Below, in pieces: positions 41,413 through 51,800 of a DNA stretch of 64,000 nucleotides (position 1 is the first letter of the stretch; each line of letters begins with the position of its first letter). The notes beneath the pieces were generated by a model that had not been told where the DNA came from, made no database searches, and saw only the letters and a list, made by a program, of their open reading frames with translations. Source of the stretch: Anaerolineaceae bacterium UBA5211 (GTDB lineage Bacteria; Chloroflexota; Anaerolineae; Anaerolineales; Anaerolineaceae); NCBI GenBank assembly GCA_002412595.1, contig DHVJ01000061.1, forward strand, positions 2,105-66,104. Reading direction: 5' to 3'. A program made the translations under genes and the position numbers.

Positions 41413-43041
41413 ATGACACAACGTCGAATAACTGACGATCTGCCAGTGCTGCTGGCAGTTCTTCCTTTCAAATTCGTTAATCAGGTTAAGCAAGCCAACA
41501 ACGCTGATGATCTTCTGGAAATCATTCTGGACCTCGGCCGTTTGCCAATGGCCCGTTACATTGACCGCGAAGTAGAAATCAGCGATAAAGAAGTAACGCG
41601 TGCCGAGATTGATGAAGTCCTGACGCGCATCGGCGAATTCGACGCCGACAACCGCGCCGGTATTGAACGCACCCTGCACCGTATTTCTGCTATACGCAAT
41701 AAACACGGCGTCGTGGTGGGCTTGACCTGCCGGGTAGGGCGTGCCGTTTACGGTACGATTGACATCATCGAAGACTTGGTCAAATCAGGCAAGAGCATTC
41801 TGCTGCTCGGCCGGCCGGGCATAGGCAAGACCACCATGCTGCGCGAGGCCGCCCGTATTTTGGCAGAAAACGCGCGCGTGGTAATCGTGGACACCTCCAA
41901 CGAAATCGGCGGCGACGGGGATGTACCCCATCCGGCTGTCGGCCGCGCACGCCGTATGCAGGTAGCGCAGCCCTCCCAACAACACGAGGTCATGATCGAA
42001 GCGGTGGAAAACCACAACCCGGAAGTGATCGTGATTGACGAAATCGGGCGTGAACTGGAAGCCGCCGCGGCACGCACCATCGCCGAGCGCGGCGTGCAGT
42101 TAGTAGCCACTGCCCACGGGCGCACACTCGAAAATCTGCTGCTCAACCCAACCCTGTCCGATTTGATCGGCGGGATTGAGTCGGTCACCCTTTCAGATGA
42201 AGAAGCCCGCCGGCGCGGTACTCAAAAAACCGTGCTGGAACGGCGCGCGCCGCCCACCTTCGATGTGCTGATCGAACTCCAGGAACGTAACCGCGTGGCT
42301 ATCCATGAGGATGTGGCCGAAGCGGTGGATGCCCTGCTGCGTGGATATCCCCTGCAGCCGGAAATACGATACCGCGATGAAGCAGACCATATCCACATTG
42401 AAAAACCACAGCCGCGTCCTGCCCCCAGCGCCGGCAGCTCGCAGGGATTGAGACGTTCCTTCCCAAACGGAACCAAAAACAGCAAAGAGCAACCGCAGGA
42501 AACTAAGCGAAAAGAAGCTGATCTGCCAGCAGTAACCGATGCCCAAACAGATGAATCCCAACCACAGTTATCATTGGAAAAAATCGCCATCTATCCATAT
42601 GGCGTCGCGCGCAACCGCATGGAACAAGCTTCCAAGAAATTAGGTGTTCCGGCTATACTGGTGCGCGACCTGCGCCAGGCAGATGTGCTTATCACGCTCA
42701 AATCTTATTACCGCAAACATCAAAAACCGATCGTAACTGCCGAAGAACACGGCATTCCAATTTATGTACTGCGTTCCAACTCAGGAAATCAGATTGAACA
42801 AGCCTTCATTGAACTGTTCAACCTGAATGAAGCAGTCGGACAGAGCATTAACCTGGAGGAGGTTAACTCGCGGACCATGGAAGCCATTGACGCGGTTCAA
42901 AATGGCCAGCACTGGGTAGATCTGCCGCCAGCCTCTTCACGGGTCCGGCGCGTCCAGCATGAATTGGTACGCCAGGCGGAACTGGTTTCACATTCATATG
43001 GAAAGGAACCCAACCGGCATGTACGCATCTTCAGGGAATGA
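41413..43041 (+). CDS. AAA ATPase with R3H domain (Ycf45/SpoIIIAA-like)
   Basis: 542 residues. The AAA core (about 100-290) resembles SpoIIIAA: Walker A LLLGRPGIGKTTMLREAAR, VVIVDTSNEIGGDGDVPHP, Walker B VIVIDEIGRELEA and AERGVQLVATAHGRTLENLL. After an acidic and Gln/Pro-rich linker, the last 170 residues hold another conserved domain (YPYGVARNRMEQASKKLG), with an R3H nucleic-acid-binding segment at the very end (SRVRRVQHELVRQAELVSHS). Such proteins occur in cyanobacteria, plastids and related lineages; role unknown, probably single-stranded nucleic acid handling. tmk follows 3 bases later. Confidence 0.9.
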   Translation: MTQRRITDDLPVLLAVLPFKFVNQVKQANNADDLLEIILDLGRLPMARYIDREVEISDKEVTRAEIDEVLTRIGEFDADNRAGIERTLHRISAIRNKHGVVVGLTCRVGRAVYGTIDIIEDLVKSGKSILLLGRPGIGKTTMLREAARILAENARVVIVDTSNEIGGDGDVPHPAVGRARRMQVAQPSQQHEVMIEAVENHNPEVIVIDEIGRELEAAAARTIAERGVQLVATAHGRTLENLLLNPTLSDLIGGIESVTLSDEEARRRGTQKTVLERRAPPTFDVLIELQERNRVAIHEDVAEAVDALLRGYPLQPEIRYRDEADHIHIEKPQPRPAPSAGSSQGLRRSFPNGTKNSKEQPQETKRKEADLPAVTDAQTDESQPQLSLEKIAIYPYGVARNRMEQASKKLGVPAILVRDLRQADVLITLKSYYRKHQKPIVTAEEHGIPIYVLRSNSGNQIEQAFIELFNLNEAVGQSINLEEVNSRTMEAIDAVQNGQHWVDLPPASSRVRRVQHELVRQAELVSHSYGKEPNRHVRIFRE

Positions 43042-43044
43042 AAT

Positions 43045-43668
43045 ATGTTCATCACATTAGAAGGACCGGACGGCAGCGGCAAAACTCGCCAGATCCTTCC
43101 GCTGGCTGATTTTTTGACCGAACAAGGCTACACGGTTTTTTGCGGACGTGAACCGGGCGACACCTCCATAGGTGAACAGATCCGCCAGGTATTGATGGAT
43201 CATCAAAACAGCAGCATGCACCCCCGCACGGAAACCCTGCTCTTTTGCGCGGCCAGAGCGCAGCTGGTCGAAGAAGTTATCAAGCCGCATTTAGCCCTTG
43301 GGCACATTGTGCTGCTCGACCGTTACGCAGATTCTACTCTGGCGTATCAGGGCTATGGTCACCAAAACAACCTGGAGTTGATCCGCAAGCTGCTGGATTT
43401 TGCCACAGGAAATTTGTGGCCTGACCTGACTTTTTTATTGGATATCGACCCGGAGATCGGTCTAAACCGCCGCCAACAAGGCGGTGGTGAATGGAACCGC
43501 ATGGACGCATATCAGTTACAATATCATCAGCGGGTTAGAAATGGATATAAAGCAATGGTAGCAGCTGATCCCCAGCGTTGGCGAGTCGTTAACGCCGACC
43601 AATCACCCGTTGTGGTACAATCGGAACTTCGGGACTTATTACTATCATATTTATCTAATTTATCCTAA
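43045..43668 (+). CDS. tmk: Thymidylate kinase
   Basis: 207 residues; phosphorylates dTMP to dTDP for DNA synthesis. P-loop LEGPDGSGKTRQ, the DR(Y/H) motif region LLDRYADSTLAYQG and the lid stretch near residues 140-150 (RRQQGGGEWNRM). The sequence has GREPGDTSIGEQIRQVL as expected. Starts 3 bases after the R3H gene, without a strong separate ribosome site, so coupled translation is likely. Confidence 0.95.
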   Translation: MFITLEGPDGSGKTRQILPLADFLTEQGYTVFCGREPGDTSIGEQIRQVLMDHQNSSMHPRTETLLFCAARAQLVEEVIKPHLALGHIVLLDRYADSTLAYQGYGHQNNLELIRKLLDFATGNLWPDLTFLLDIDPEIGLNRRQQGGGEWNRMDAYQLQYHQRVRNGYKAMVAADPQRWRVVNADQSPVVVQSELRDLLLSYLSNLS

Positions 43669-43692
43669 ATACATTAATGAAAGGCAAAAGCC

Positions 43693-45021
43693 ATGTTTAA
43701 AAAACTCCTTCCCATCCTGGTAGTCGGTGCTATCCTGATCACCTCTTGCGGTGTCTTGGTTGACACAGCCGAACCCACTGCTGCGCCGACCGAAACAGCC
43801 GAACCCACCACGGAAACAGCGGCCGAAGACACCACCGCAGAAAGCGCAGCCGCCACTCCGGAACCATTTACCGACGCAAATAATCCATGTACATCTTTTT
43901 CTGTGCTGCAATACTCCCTTGGAGAACCTTATCCGGGCCTCCCGGCTGTTACGGATGAAGATTACAGCGTCGGTCCTGATGACGCGGCTTTAACCTTCAT
44001 TGTCTATAGTGAACCACAGTGCCCTTACTGCGCCCAAATGGATCCCATTCTGGATGAATTCCAGGCACTCTACCCCGACGATGTGCGTGTGGTCTTCCGC
44101 CTGCGCCCCTTCCCGGAAACCTTCCATAATAAATCCATCATCGCTTCTCAGGCAATGGTAGCTGCCGGCTTGCAGGGCAAGTTCGACGAATTCCGCCAAT
44201 TCATCTTTGAGCGCCAGTACCAGGACACCAGCGATCCCGACCAGGCAGCCCTGCCAGAAACGGATTTCTGGAGCGGTCTTGAACCGGCCGATTTCGATGC
44301 ATGGCTAAAAGAGCAGGTTCCTGCATTGGGCATTGATGCTGATCAACTCATCAGCGATATGTACAGTGACGAAGTTGTTGCCGAAGTCAAAGCCTATCAA
44401 GACGCAGCGGACAGTCTGGGCGTCACCGGCACTCCCACCTTGATGATCAACGGTTACCAGTGGCCCGAAAGCTCACGCGGCATTGAAATCTTCAGCATTT
44501 ACCTGCGTTTAATCAAAAACCAGGCCAATGAAATGGATACCTGCCCGGCGACCGTCATTGACGCCAGCAAGACCTATACAGCCACTATTTCCACCACACA
44601 AGGTGATATTCAGGTTGAACTTTATCCTGACAAAGCCCCGATGGCGGTCAATTCTTTTGTGTACCTGGCCCAACAGGGTTGGTATAACAATCTGCCCATC
44701 ATTGCCTCCACCGATTTCTTGCTTTCCGGCGATCCTTCGGACACCGGTTACGGCGGTGCGGGTTATGCTTATCTGGACGAACCCAGTGACCTGACTTTTG
44801 ATGAAGCCGGCATGTTGGCTTCATACAGTGTCTGGAGCGGATACGGCACCAACGGCAGCATGTTCTTCATTAACAAAACTGCCCTGGCAGACCAGGAAAA
44901 CCGCACCATTTTCGGCAAGGTTACTGAAGGGCTGGATTTACTTGATAAATTCGAAATCCGCGATAATATCTTTGACCCGGTTATCGACAAAGTGCTGGAA
45001 GTGACCATCACTGAAGAATAA
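43693..45021 (+). CDS. Lipoprotein with DsbA-like and degenerate cyclophilin domains
   Basis: 442 residues. Lipobox ITSC with Cys19, then a low-complexity Thr/Glu/Ala/Pro linker (about 25-60). A DsbA-like thioredoxin fold follows with redox motif CPYC (Cys110, Cys113) and cis-Pro VTGTPTLMI. From about residue 280 there is a cyclophilin domain, but the catalytic FHR...QGGD segment is replaced by IASTDFLLSGDPSDTG, so isomerase activity is doubtful. It probably assists folding of exported proteins at the outer surface of the membrane. TAATG: its stop overlaps the next start by one base. Confidence 0.9.
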   Translation: MFKKLLPILVVGAILITSCGVLVDTAEPTAAPTETAEPTTETAAEDTTAESAAATPEPFTDANNPCTSFSVLQYSLGEPYPGLPAVTDEDYSVGPDDAALTFIVYSEPQCPYCAQMDPILDEFQALYPDDVRVVFRLRPFPETFHNKSIIASQAMVAAGLQGKFDEFRQFIFERQYQDTSDPDQAALPETDFWSGLEPADFDAWLKEQVPALGIDADQLISDMYSDEVVAEVKAYQDAADSLGVTGTPTLMINGYQWPESSRGIEIFSIYLRLIKNQANEMDTCPATVIDASKTYTATISTTQGDIQVELYPDKAPMAVNSFVYLAQQGWYNNLPIIASTDFLLSGDPSDTGYGGAGYAYLDEPSDLTFDEAGMLASYSVWSGYGTNGSMFFINKTALADQENRTIFGKVTEGLDLLDKFEIRDNIFDPVIDKVLEVTITEE

Positions 45022-46244
45022 TGTCCTCTGAACGTAAAAAGTTGCCCAGTGTGTTGATGATTTTGCTCAGCGCACTGGGCGTTTTAATCAGCTTGTTGGT
45101 AGCAGGCGCCTCCTTTGTAGGCGGCAGCCTGGAGATGAATGCCGCAGCTGATACCCAAATGTTTTTTACATTGGGTATGCTGGGACTGATCTATAGCTTG
45201 CTTAACTTACCCGCATTGATTTATTCCATCCGAACCTTGCAGGGAAAAGAAAGTACTCCCAAAATTGCTTCCCTGTTCCGCAGTGCCAATTATGCCTTAA
45301 TTGTCTGGGCAGTTTTATTGGCCGGGGGCACATTTTTGAACCGAACTTTCCCCTATTCCTCCTGGCTGGCGCCTATCACCATCCTGTGCGTGCTCATTCC
45401 CATATGGTGGTTGATTGAATTTGCCCGCCTAAAGTTAACCCGCCCGGCCCCGGCGCATGAATGGAATACCTTGACCATCGGCCTAACGCTGGCGCCTGTG
45501 GTCATCATGACCATCGAAATTTTGCTGGTTATCCTGGTAACGGTCGTGGTGATCGTCCTGTTGGGGTTCCAGCCGGATTCTTTATCGGGTCTATTGAATT
45601 TCTCATCCAACCTGGATTTATCCCAGGGAGGCATGGAGCAACTGGACCAGATACTTTACGACCTGGCGCAAAACCCAACCGTTGCATCCGCACTCTACCT
45701 GGTCATCGGATTGCTGGCGCCCTTCACAGAAGAACTTTTTAAACCACTGGCCGTTTGGCTTGCATGGAAACGTCCCATGGATGCACGCGAAGGTTTCATT
45801 TTGGGCCTCATCAGCGGCGGCGCATTCACTTTATTGGAAAGCGCCAGTCTGGTCAGCCAGATCAGCGCACAAGATTGGCTTTCCGCTGTGATACTGCGTT
45901 CGTCCACGGGTCTGCTGCATATCGGCCTGAGTGGTCTGGTAGGCTATGGTATTGCCAAAGCCAGAAGTGAAAAACGCTGGGGCTCCATGATACTGACCCT
46001 TCTGGGCGCTACCGCCCTGCATGGATTGTGGAATTCAATGGCGCTGTTGAACGGTTTCTCCACGACAGCGCTGCCCATGAGCGAGAGCCCGGCGGTTTCA
46101 GCAGGAGGCGTGATCTCCCTGGTGGTCATGGTGCTGGTTTTTGCCGTGGTTCTGTTTATCACCATAAAACTGAACAGCAAGCTCAGGAACTCTCCTCTTT
46201 CCACGCTGCCGGATTTGCTGGATACAACCGCTATGGCGGAATAA
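45021..46244 (+). CDS. PrsW-family intramembrane metalloprotease
   Basis: 407 residues with about nine membrane spans. Protease motifs: the Glu pair in FTEELFKPLAVW, FTLLESASLVSQ, and His residues in LLHIGLSGLVGYGIA and ALHGLWNSMA. PrsW-type enzymes cleave anti-sigma factors or similar membrane proteins; no anti-sigma gene is adjacent, so the target is unknown. The N-terminal 200 residues are additional spans outside the protease core. Coupled to the lipoprotein gene by a one-base overlap. Confidence 0.88.
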   Translation: MSSERKKLPSVLMILLSALGVLISLLVAGASFVGGSLEMNAAADTQMFFTLGMLGLIYSLLNLPALIYSIRTLQGKESTPKIASLFRSANYALIVWAVLLAGGTFLNRTFPYSSWLAPITILCVLIPIWWLIEFARLKLTRPAPAHEWNTLTIGLTLAPVVIMTIEILLVILVTVVVIVLLGFQPDSLSGLLNFSSNLDLSQGGMEQLDQILYDLAQNPTVASALYLVIGLLAPFTEELFKPLAVWLAWKRPMDAREGFILGLISGGAFTLLESASLVSQISAQDWLSAVILRSSTGLLHIGLSGLVGYGIAKARSEKRWGSMILTLLGATALHGLWNSMALLNGFSTTALPMSESPAVSAGGVISLVVMVLVFAVVLFITIKLNSKLRNSPLSTLPDLLDTTAMAE

Positions 46245-46287
46245 ATCAAATTCACAAAACACTACTATAATTTATTGGGTGATATTC

Positions 46288-46926
46288 ATGAAACGAGAAA
46301 AACTCCAGCGCCTGGTGCATTTTTTAATTAATTCCCTGACCCGCACTGAATTTTTTAACCTTGAAAATATTCCAACTTCCGGCGGGGTGATCATCGCCAT
46401 CAATCATTTAAATTACATGGATACCCCGGTGGTGTTTGTCAACCCGCGCCGCAAGGATATCACCGCTTTGATCACCACCAAGTATAAAAAGAACCTGTTC
46501 ATGCGCTGGTTCACTGAAAGCGCGCAAGCCATCTGGATCGACCGTGACGTTGCCGACTTTTCTGCCATCCGAAAAGCTTCCAAAGTATTGGCCGAAGGCT
46601 GGGCGCTGGGCATCGCACCGGAAGGAACGCGCAGCAAAACCGGCCAACTGCAGCAGGGTAAACCCGGCACCATTATGCTGGCATTGAAAGCTAAAGTACC
46701 CATCGTACCGGTCGGTATCACCGGCACTGAACATTCCTTCAAAAAAATCCTGCAGTTCAAACGGCCGGAGATCACCGTCCGGTTCGGCCAAGCTTTTACC
46801 ATTCCCGAGTTCAAACCCGGGGACCGTTCAGCAGAACTGGTATATTGGACGGACGAATTAATGAGGCGTATCGCCGCCCTGCTCCCAGAACAATACCGCG
46901 GCGTTTACGCAGACCAGGTAACATGA
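46288..46926 (+). CDS. plsC: 1-acyl-sn-glycerol-3-phosphate acyltransferase
   Basis: 212-residue membrane-associated acyltransferase that makes phosphatidic acid. The HX4D catalytic motif is in INHLNYMDTPVVF, and the glycerol-phosphate-binding segment is APEGTRSKTG. Motif IVPVGITGTE follows. The ATG at 46288 is preferred (GGTGA before it) over a GTG three codons earlier. Followed 19 bases later by comEC. Confidence 0.92.
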   Translation: MKREKLQRLVHFLINSLTRTEFFNLENIPTSGGVIIAINHLNYMDTPVVFVNPRRKDITALITTKYKKNLFMRWFTESAQAIWIDRDVADFSAIRKASKVLAEGWALGIAPEGTRSKTGQLQQGKPGTIMLALKAKVPIVPVGITGTEHSFKKILQFKRPEITVRFGQAFTIPEFKPGDRSAELVYWTDELMRRIAALLPEQYRGVYADQVT

Positions 46927-46945
46927 TCAACCTGCATTCAACCCC

Positions 46946-48493
46946 ATGCCGCTTTTCTGGTTGTGCCTGTCCTTCACGGCGGGTATATTTGTAGCGGCGC
47001 TTTGCCCGCTTTCCGCCTGGGCCTGGTTAGCAGCCGCGGCTTTCTTTCTGGCCGCCGCCTGGTTTGAAATCCGCTTCAGCAACAAATCCACCCATCCTCT
47101 GCTATCCAGACCGCTGTTCCGCATCCCATTCGCCCTGCTTGCGGTATTTTTCACTATCGGCGGCTGGCGTTTTCAAACTGCTCTTCCGAATATTTCGCCA
47201 CAAGACCTGAACTGGTACGCAGACGGGGAAAGCCAGCAGGTCACCGGCAAGATCGTATCTTACCCGGAGGAATCCGCAGGAAGCACCCGCGCCATCTTGC
47301 AGGCAGTAAGCATCCGTCAGGACAACCAGGATATTCCTGTGAGCGGGGAATTGGAATTGCGTTTGCCGGGCGGATTCCATTTGGCCTACGGAGATGTGCT
47401 CCTGCTGGAAGGACCGCTGGACGCAGTGTACGATTCCGTTGAAAACGCCAACCAATCCTATCTGGCGCGTCGCGGCATCCTCAGCCGCATGAGCTACCCA
47501 CAGATGGATACGCTTTCCAGCGGACAAGGCAACCCCATCATGGCATTCATTTACAGACTGCGCACCCGCGCCCAGACCATTATTTTCACCCAACTGCCTT
47601 ATCCGGAATCCGCATTATTAGGCGGCATCCTGTTAGGGACAGACTGGAAAATCCCTGACTATCTTGAAGAAGCCTACCGTTCCTGCGGCGTGCTGCACAT
47701 CATTGCCATCTCCGGATATAACATTGCACTGATATCCAACCTGATTATCCGCCTGATGCGGCGTTTTTTATCACCGGGCAAAGCGGGCGCAGCAGCCATT
47801 CTATCCATTGTGTTCTATACCATTCTGGTAGGCGCCGAACCGGCAGTGGTGCGGGCGGCCATCATGGGCAGCCTGACCATTCCGGCACACTATTTTGGCC
47901 GAAAAACCATCCCGCTGCATAGCCTAGTGCTGGTAGCCGCAATAATGCTAGCCGGCAATCCCATGCTGCTGTGGGATATCGGTTTTCAACTCTCATTTCT
48001 GGCTTGTCTGGGACTGATCAGCATGGCTGACCCCATTCTGCAATGGTTGGGAGATCATATCGAAAATAAATTTTCCAGCGCAGCGCGACAATGGTGGCAG
48101 CCCATCATCACCTTGATCGTCACCACCCTCATAGCGCAATTTTCGGTTTCCCCCGTTTTATTGAACTTACAGCCCAATATTTCGCTTCATACCCTGGCAG
48201 CCAACCTGGCCCTGCTGCCCATCCAACCTGCAATAATGGGACTGGGTGGTTTAGCTGTTATCAGCAGCCTGCTACTGCCTCCTTTGGGAAATTTATTTTT
48301 TTATGCAGGTTGGCCTTTCCTGGCTTACAACAACCTTGTAGCACTGCATTTTGGTTTTCAGCCTCACGGTGTGATTCAAACCTCCCCCGGGATTTTTTGG
48401 TTCAGTCTGGCAGCCGTAATCCTTAGCCTGTCTGCATTCAGCATTCATCAAATTACCCGACTCATACATCCAAAGGCTGAACAGCTAAATTAA
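46946..48493 (+). CDS. comEC: ComEC/Rec2 family DNA-uptake channel, core domain only
   Basis: 515 residues. The N-terminal spans and OB-like domain are followed by the competence domain with ILLGTDWKIPDYLEEAYRSC and LHIIAISGYNIALISN, the hallmark of ComEC, and RAAIMGSLTI. About ten membrane spans. The metallo-beta-lactamase domain that many ComEC proteins have at the C-terminus is absent. The family moves single-stranded DNA into the cell during transformation; ComEA and ComFA are not in the window. No strong ribosome site; the ATG follows plsC closely. Confidence 0.9.
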   Translation: MPLFWLCLSFTAGIFVAALCPLSAWAWLAAAAFFLAAAWFEIRFSNKSTHPLLSRPLFRIPFALLAVFFTIGGWRFQTALPNISPQDLNWYADGESQQVTGKIVSYPEESAGSTRAILQAVSIRQDNQDIPVSGELELRLPGGFHLAYGDVLLLEGPLDAVYDSVENANQSYLARRGILSRMSYPQMDTLSSGQGNPIMAFIYRLRTRAQTIIFTQLPYPESALLGGILLGTDWKIPDYLEEAYRSCGVLHIIAISGYNIALISNLIIRLMRRFLSPGKAGAAAILSIVFYTILVGAEPAVVRAAIMGSLTIPAHYFGRKTIPLHSLVLVAAIMLAGNPMLLWDIGFQLSFLACLGLISMADPILQWLGDHIENKFSSAARQWWQPIITLIVTTLIAQFSVSPVLLNLQPNISLHTLAANLALLPIQPAIMGLGGLAVISSLLLPPLGNLFFYAGWPFLAYNNLVALHFGFQPHGVIQTSPGIFWFSLAAVILSLSAFSIHQITRLIHPKAEQLN

Positions 48494-48507
48494 CGTGAAC
48501 TTCCCGG

Positions 48508-48804
48508 TTACCCAATCAGGGTAATGATGACTGCGATGATCAATTCCAGCAAGCCAAATCCCATTACCAGGCAACTTTCGGTCTTATTCTCACAGCGCCG
48601 GTTCGCATTCCATCCCAAGCCCACCGCTATCAGCGGAAAGATGAATCCACAAACCAAAAATTCCAACTGGGTCGTTCCGCCCATGAGCGGAATGGAGCGA
48701 AGATGAAGATGGATTGGTAGTCCATTGAGCAGCCAAAAGAAAAGAGCCGGCATGAGACATAACAAACCCAACAAGTTACAACTGGTTCTATTTTCCTTTT
48801 TCAT
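48508..48804 (-). CDS. Small membrane protein downstream of the kinase gene
   Basis: 98 residues with three hydrophobic segments (about 10-28, 47-64 and 79-97) and a short basic/polar stretch with a CENKTESC segment between the last two. No family recognised. GCGGAGGAAG lies just before the ATG, inside the end of the kinase gene; the two overlap by 17 bases, so translation is probably coupled. Its job may be connected to the kinase, but this is only a guess from position. Confidence 0.7.
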   Translation of the reverse strand: MKKENRTSCNLLGLLCLMPALFFWLLNGLPIHLHLRSIPLMGGTTQLEFLVCGFIFPLIAVGLGWNANRRCENKTESCLVMGFGLLELIIAVIITLIG

Positions 48805-51800
48805 ATGCTTCCTCCGCTAATGAAATGGCTTGAGCCAATGGCATCTCTCCACCATCAGCCTGCAATTGCTGCCTGCGTTCCAGCGGGACCTTCTTTTCGA
48901 GGATCTTCTGGCTTTGACGAATCTCCCATTGGTCCACCGGATCGAGGGTATAAGCATGTTGCTGTGACATTTTTTCCCCCGCACCAAACAACCGTAAGGC
49001 ATCCTCCCAGCGGTCCATCGCTGTATAAACCGCGGCTACACCCAGGAGACAGTAGAAAATAAAACGATTAACGCTTCTTTCATGCGCCAGGCGCAGGCTG
49101 CGCTGGAAATAAGCCAGTGCCTGCGGCAGGTCATCCTGCTGCTTGGCCACATAACCGAGATTTTGCGCCACCACCATAACGATACCAACCTGGCCCAAAT
49201 CAGCATTGATGGCCAGCGCTTCTTCGTAGTATTCTCGGGCGGCATTGTAGTTCCCTTGCGAGCGGGATATTTCCCCAAGGGCAATCAGGGCCGAGCCGAT
49301 GCCCGGGCTGCTGCGCAATTCCCGGTTGATACGCAGCACTTCCTCATAGCGTTCACGGGAACTCTCCAAATTATCCGCATACAAATCCGCGTAACCGATG
49401 GCACTCAACGCGCCGGCGATACCGGATTTATCACGCGACTCGCGGAAAATAGAGAGACTTTCCTCCAAATATCCGCGCCCAATTTCCGCATCGCCGTGAT
49501 ACATTTCAATACGGCCGAGGGCCATCAACGTGCCGGCAATGCCCAGAACATGCCCGGTTTTCCGGCAAATCTCCAGGTTTTCCAGGTAGTACTGCTTGGC
49601 CTGGTCATAACCCTGACTATCAGCCGCCAGCCCGCCTTTGCAGGCAAGCGTCTGCGCCAAACCCAGCGGATATTGCAAATCACGAAATATGAGCAAGCTT
49701 TGGTCGATGTACTTTTCCGCCTGGTCCATAAAGCGCTCCATCTTAGCCACTTCTCCCAGGCCAAGCAGTACGAAAGCCTGCGAACGTTGGTCCTGCGCAG
49801 CGCGTGCCATCTTGAGCGCCCTCTCAAAGTATTCCCGGGCAGTATGCAAATCACCCAATTCCTTGATGATAAAACCGATGGAGTAGGTCAAACGTGTGAT
49901 ATCGCCATCATCCACTTCGGCTAGAACAGGGTGTTTTTGGAATTTCAACATCCAATCCAGGCACTCACTCCAATAACCGCGTACCAGCCAGAACAAAAAT
50001 ATATTGACAGCCAGGTGCACACCCTGCAAGACGTGTGCCGTGCCGCAATCCTCACCCAGGCTCCATTCGAGCGCAGCGCGGATGTTGTCGTGTTCTTCCT
50101 CCAAACGGTCCATCCATCTGACCTGATCCGCATGCCAGAGTTCCGGCCCAACAGTATCGCTGAATTCTGAGAAAGCTTTTAAATGATTGTCGCGCAATTG
50201 CCCGCTTTCTCCGGATTGGATCAATTTATTGCGAGCATACTGCCGGATGGTCTCCAGCATATTGAAACGCGCCTCACCACGGCGAGTATCTGAATTAACC
50301 AGCGATTTATCCACCAAACGGGTGAGGATATCCATAATTTCCGGTTGAGGCAATGCATCATCCGCACAGACTGTTTCAGCCATGGACAGCGTCCAACCGC
50401 CCGCGAAAATCGACACGCGCTGCAGGAGCACTTTTTCCGGATCGGTCAGCAGGTCATAGCTCCAGTCGATCAGCGCTTCCAAAGTCTGCTGGCGCGGTAT
50501 GGCGGATCGGCTGCCCCCGGTCAGCAAACGGAAACGGTCCGAGAGGCGCGCGGCAATTTCCTCCACCGGCATGACGCGCACACGTGCGGCTGCCAACTCA
50601 ATAGCCAGCGGAATGCCATCCAGACGGGCGCAGATGCGTGCCGCGGCGCGAGTCTGATTGCTGTCCGGCTGGAAATCAGGTTTTACATTCAGCGCCCGAT
50701 CATGGAATAACTGCATGGATTCGGATTCCCAGAGGTCCACATTTTCCAGATCAGTACTTTGCGGAAGCTGCATGGAAGGTACATGAAAAGTGTGTTCTCC
50801 CTGGACCCCCAAAGCTTCGCGGCTGGTCGCCATGATTTTTAAATCCGGGCAGCTTGCCAGAAGTTGTCCGGCAGTCGCGGAACAGGTTGTGATGAGATGT
50901 TCGCAATTATCCAAAATCAGCAGCAGCTGGCGCGGGCGTAAATAATCTACCAACGCATCCAGCAAAGAAGGACTGCTCTGGGTGCGCATGTCCAGCACGC
51001 CCATGATAGCGCGCAGCACCTGACCAGATTCAAAGATAGTGGATAATTCCACCACCCAGATACCTTCGCGGTAATCTTCCAATAAACCGCGTGCCGCTTG
51101 CAGCGCCAAGCGGGTCTTGCCCGTGCCGCCCACACCGGTCAGGGTTAGCAAGCGCCGGCTGCGCATCAATTCACGCACCTGCTGCACTTCATTTTCCCGG
51201 CCGATAAAACTGGTCAGGTCTAATGGGATGTTATGCAGAATGCGGGGGCGGGCACGAGATTGTTGTTCAAAGAGATACTCCTGCAGGGCTTCTTCCACTT
51301 GTTCAGCATTGTCAAAGCGGTCCTGCGGGTCCTTGGCCAACAGTTTCAGAATGATGGTTTGCATTTCTGGTGTCAGGTCTGGCACTAATTCCATCGGGGG
51401 GAGCGGGTCCTGGTGGATATGCAGGCTGATGAGTGCCAATGGGTCATCAGCTATGAAGGGCAGCTGCCCAGTCGTAAATTCGTACAGCATTACGCCCAGG
51501 GCATACAGGTCTGTGCGCCCATCCAGGGGCCGGTCAAGGGCCTGCTCCGGGGAAAGATAAGCCAGGGTGCCGCTCAGGCTGTTTTCCTGCGAAATTTGGG
51601 CGTCCAGGGAACGCGCCAAACCAAAATCGGATAGTTTGAGCAAACCGTTATCGGCAGAAATCACATTCTCAGGTTTCAAGTCGCGGTGAATAATGCCATG
51701 CTGGTGCGCTTCTACCAACGCTGCACAAATTTGAATGGCACTGCGTACAATTTCCTCCAGGTCACCCGGCGGTTTTTCATGCAAAGATGCTCCCGGCATG

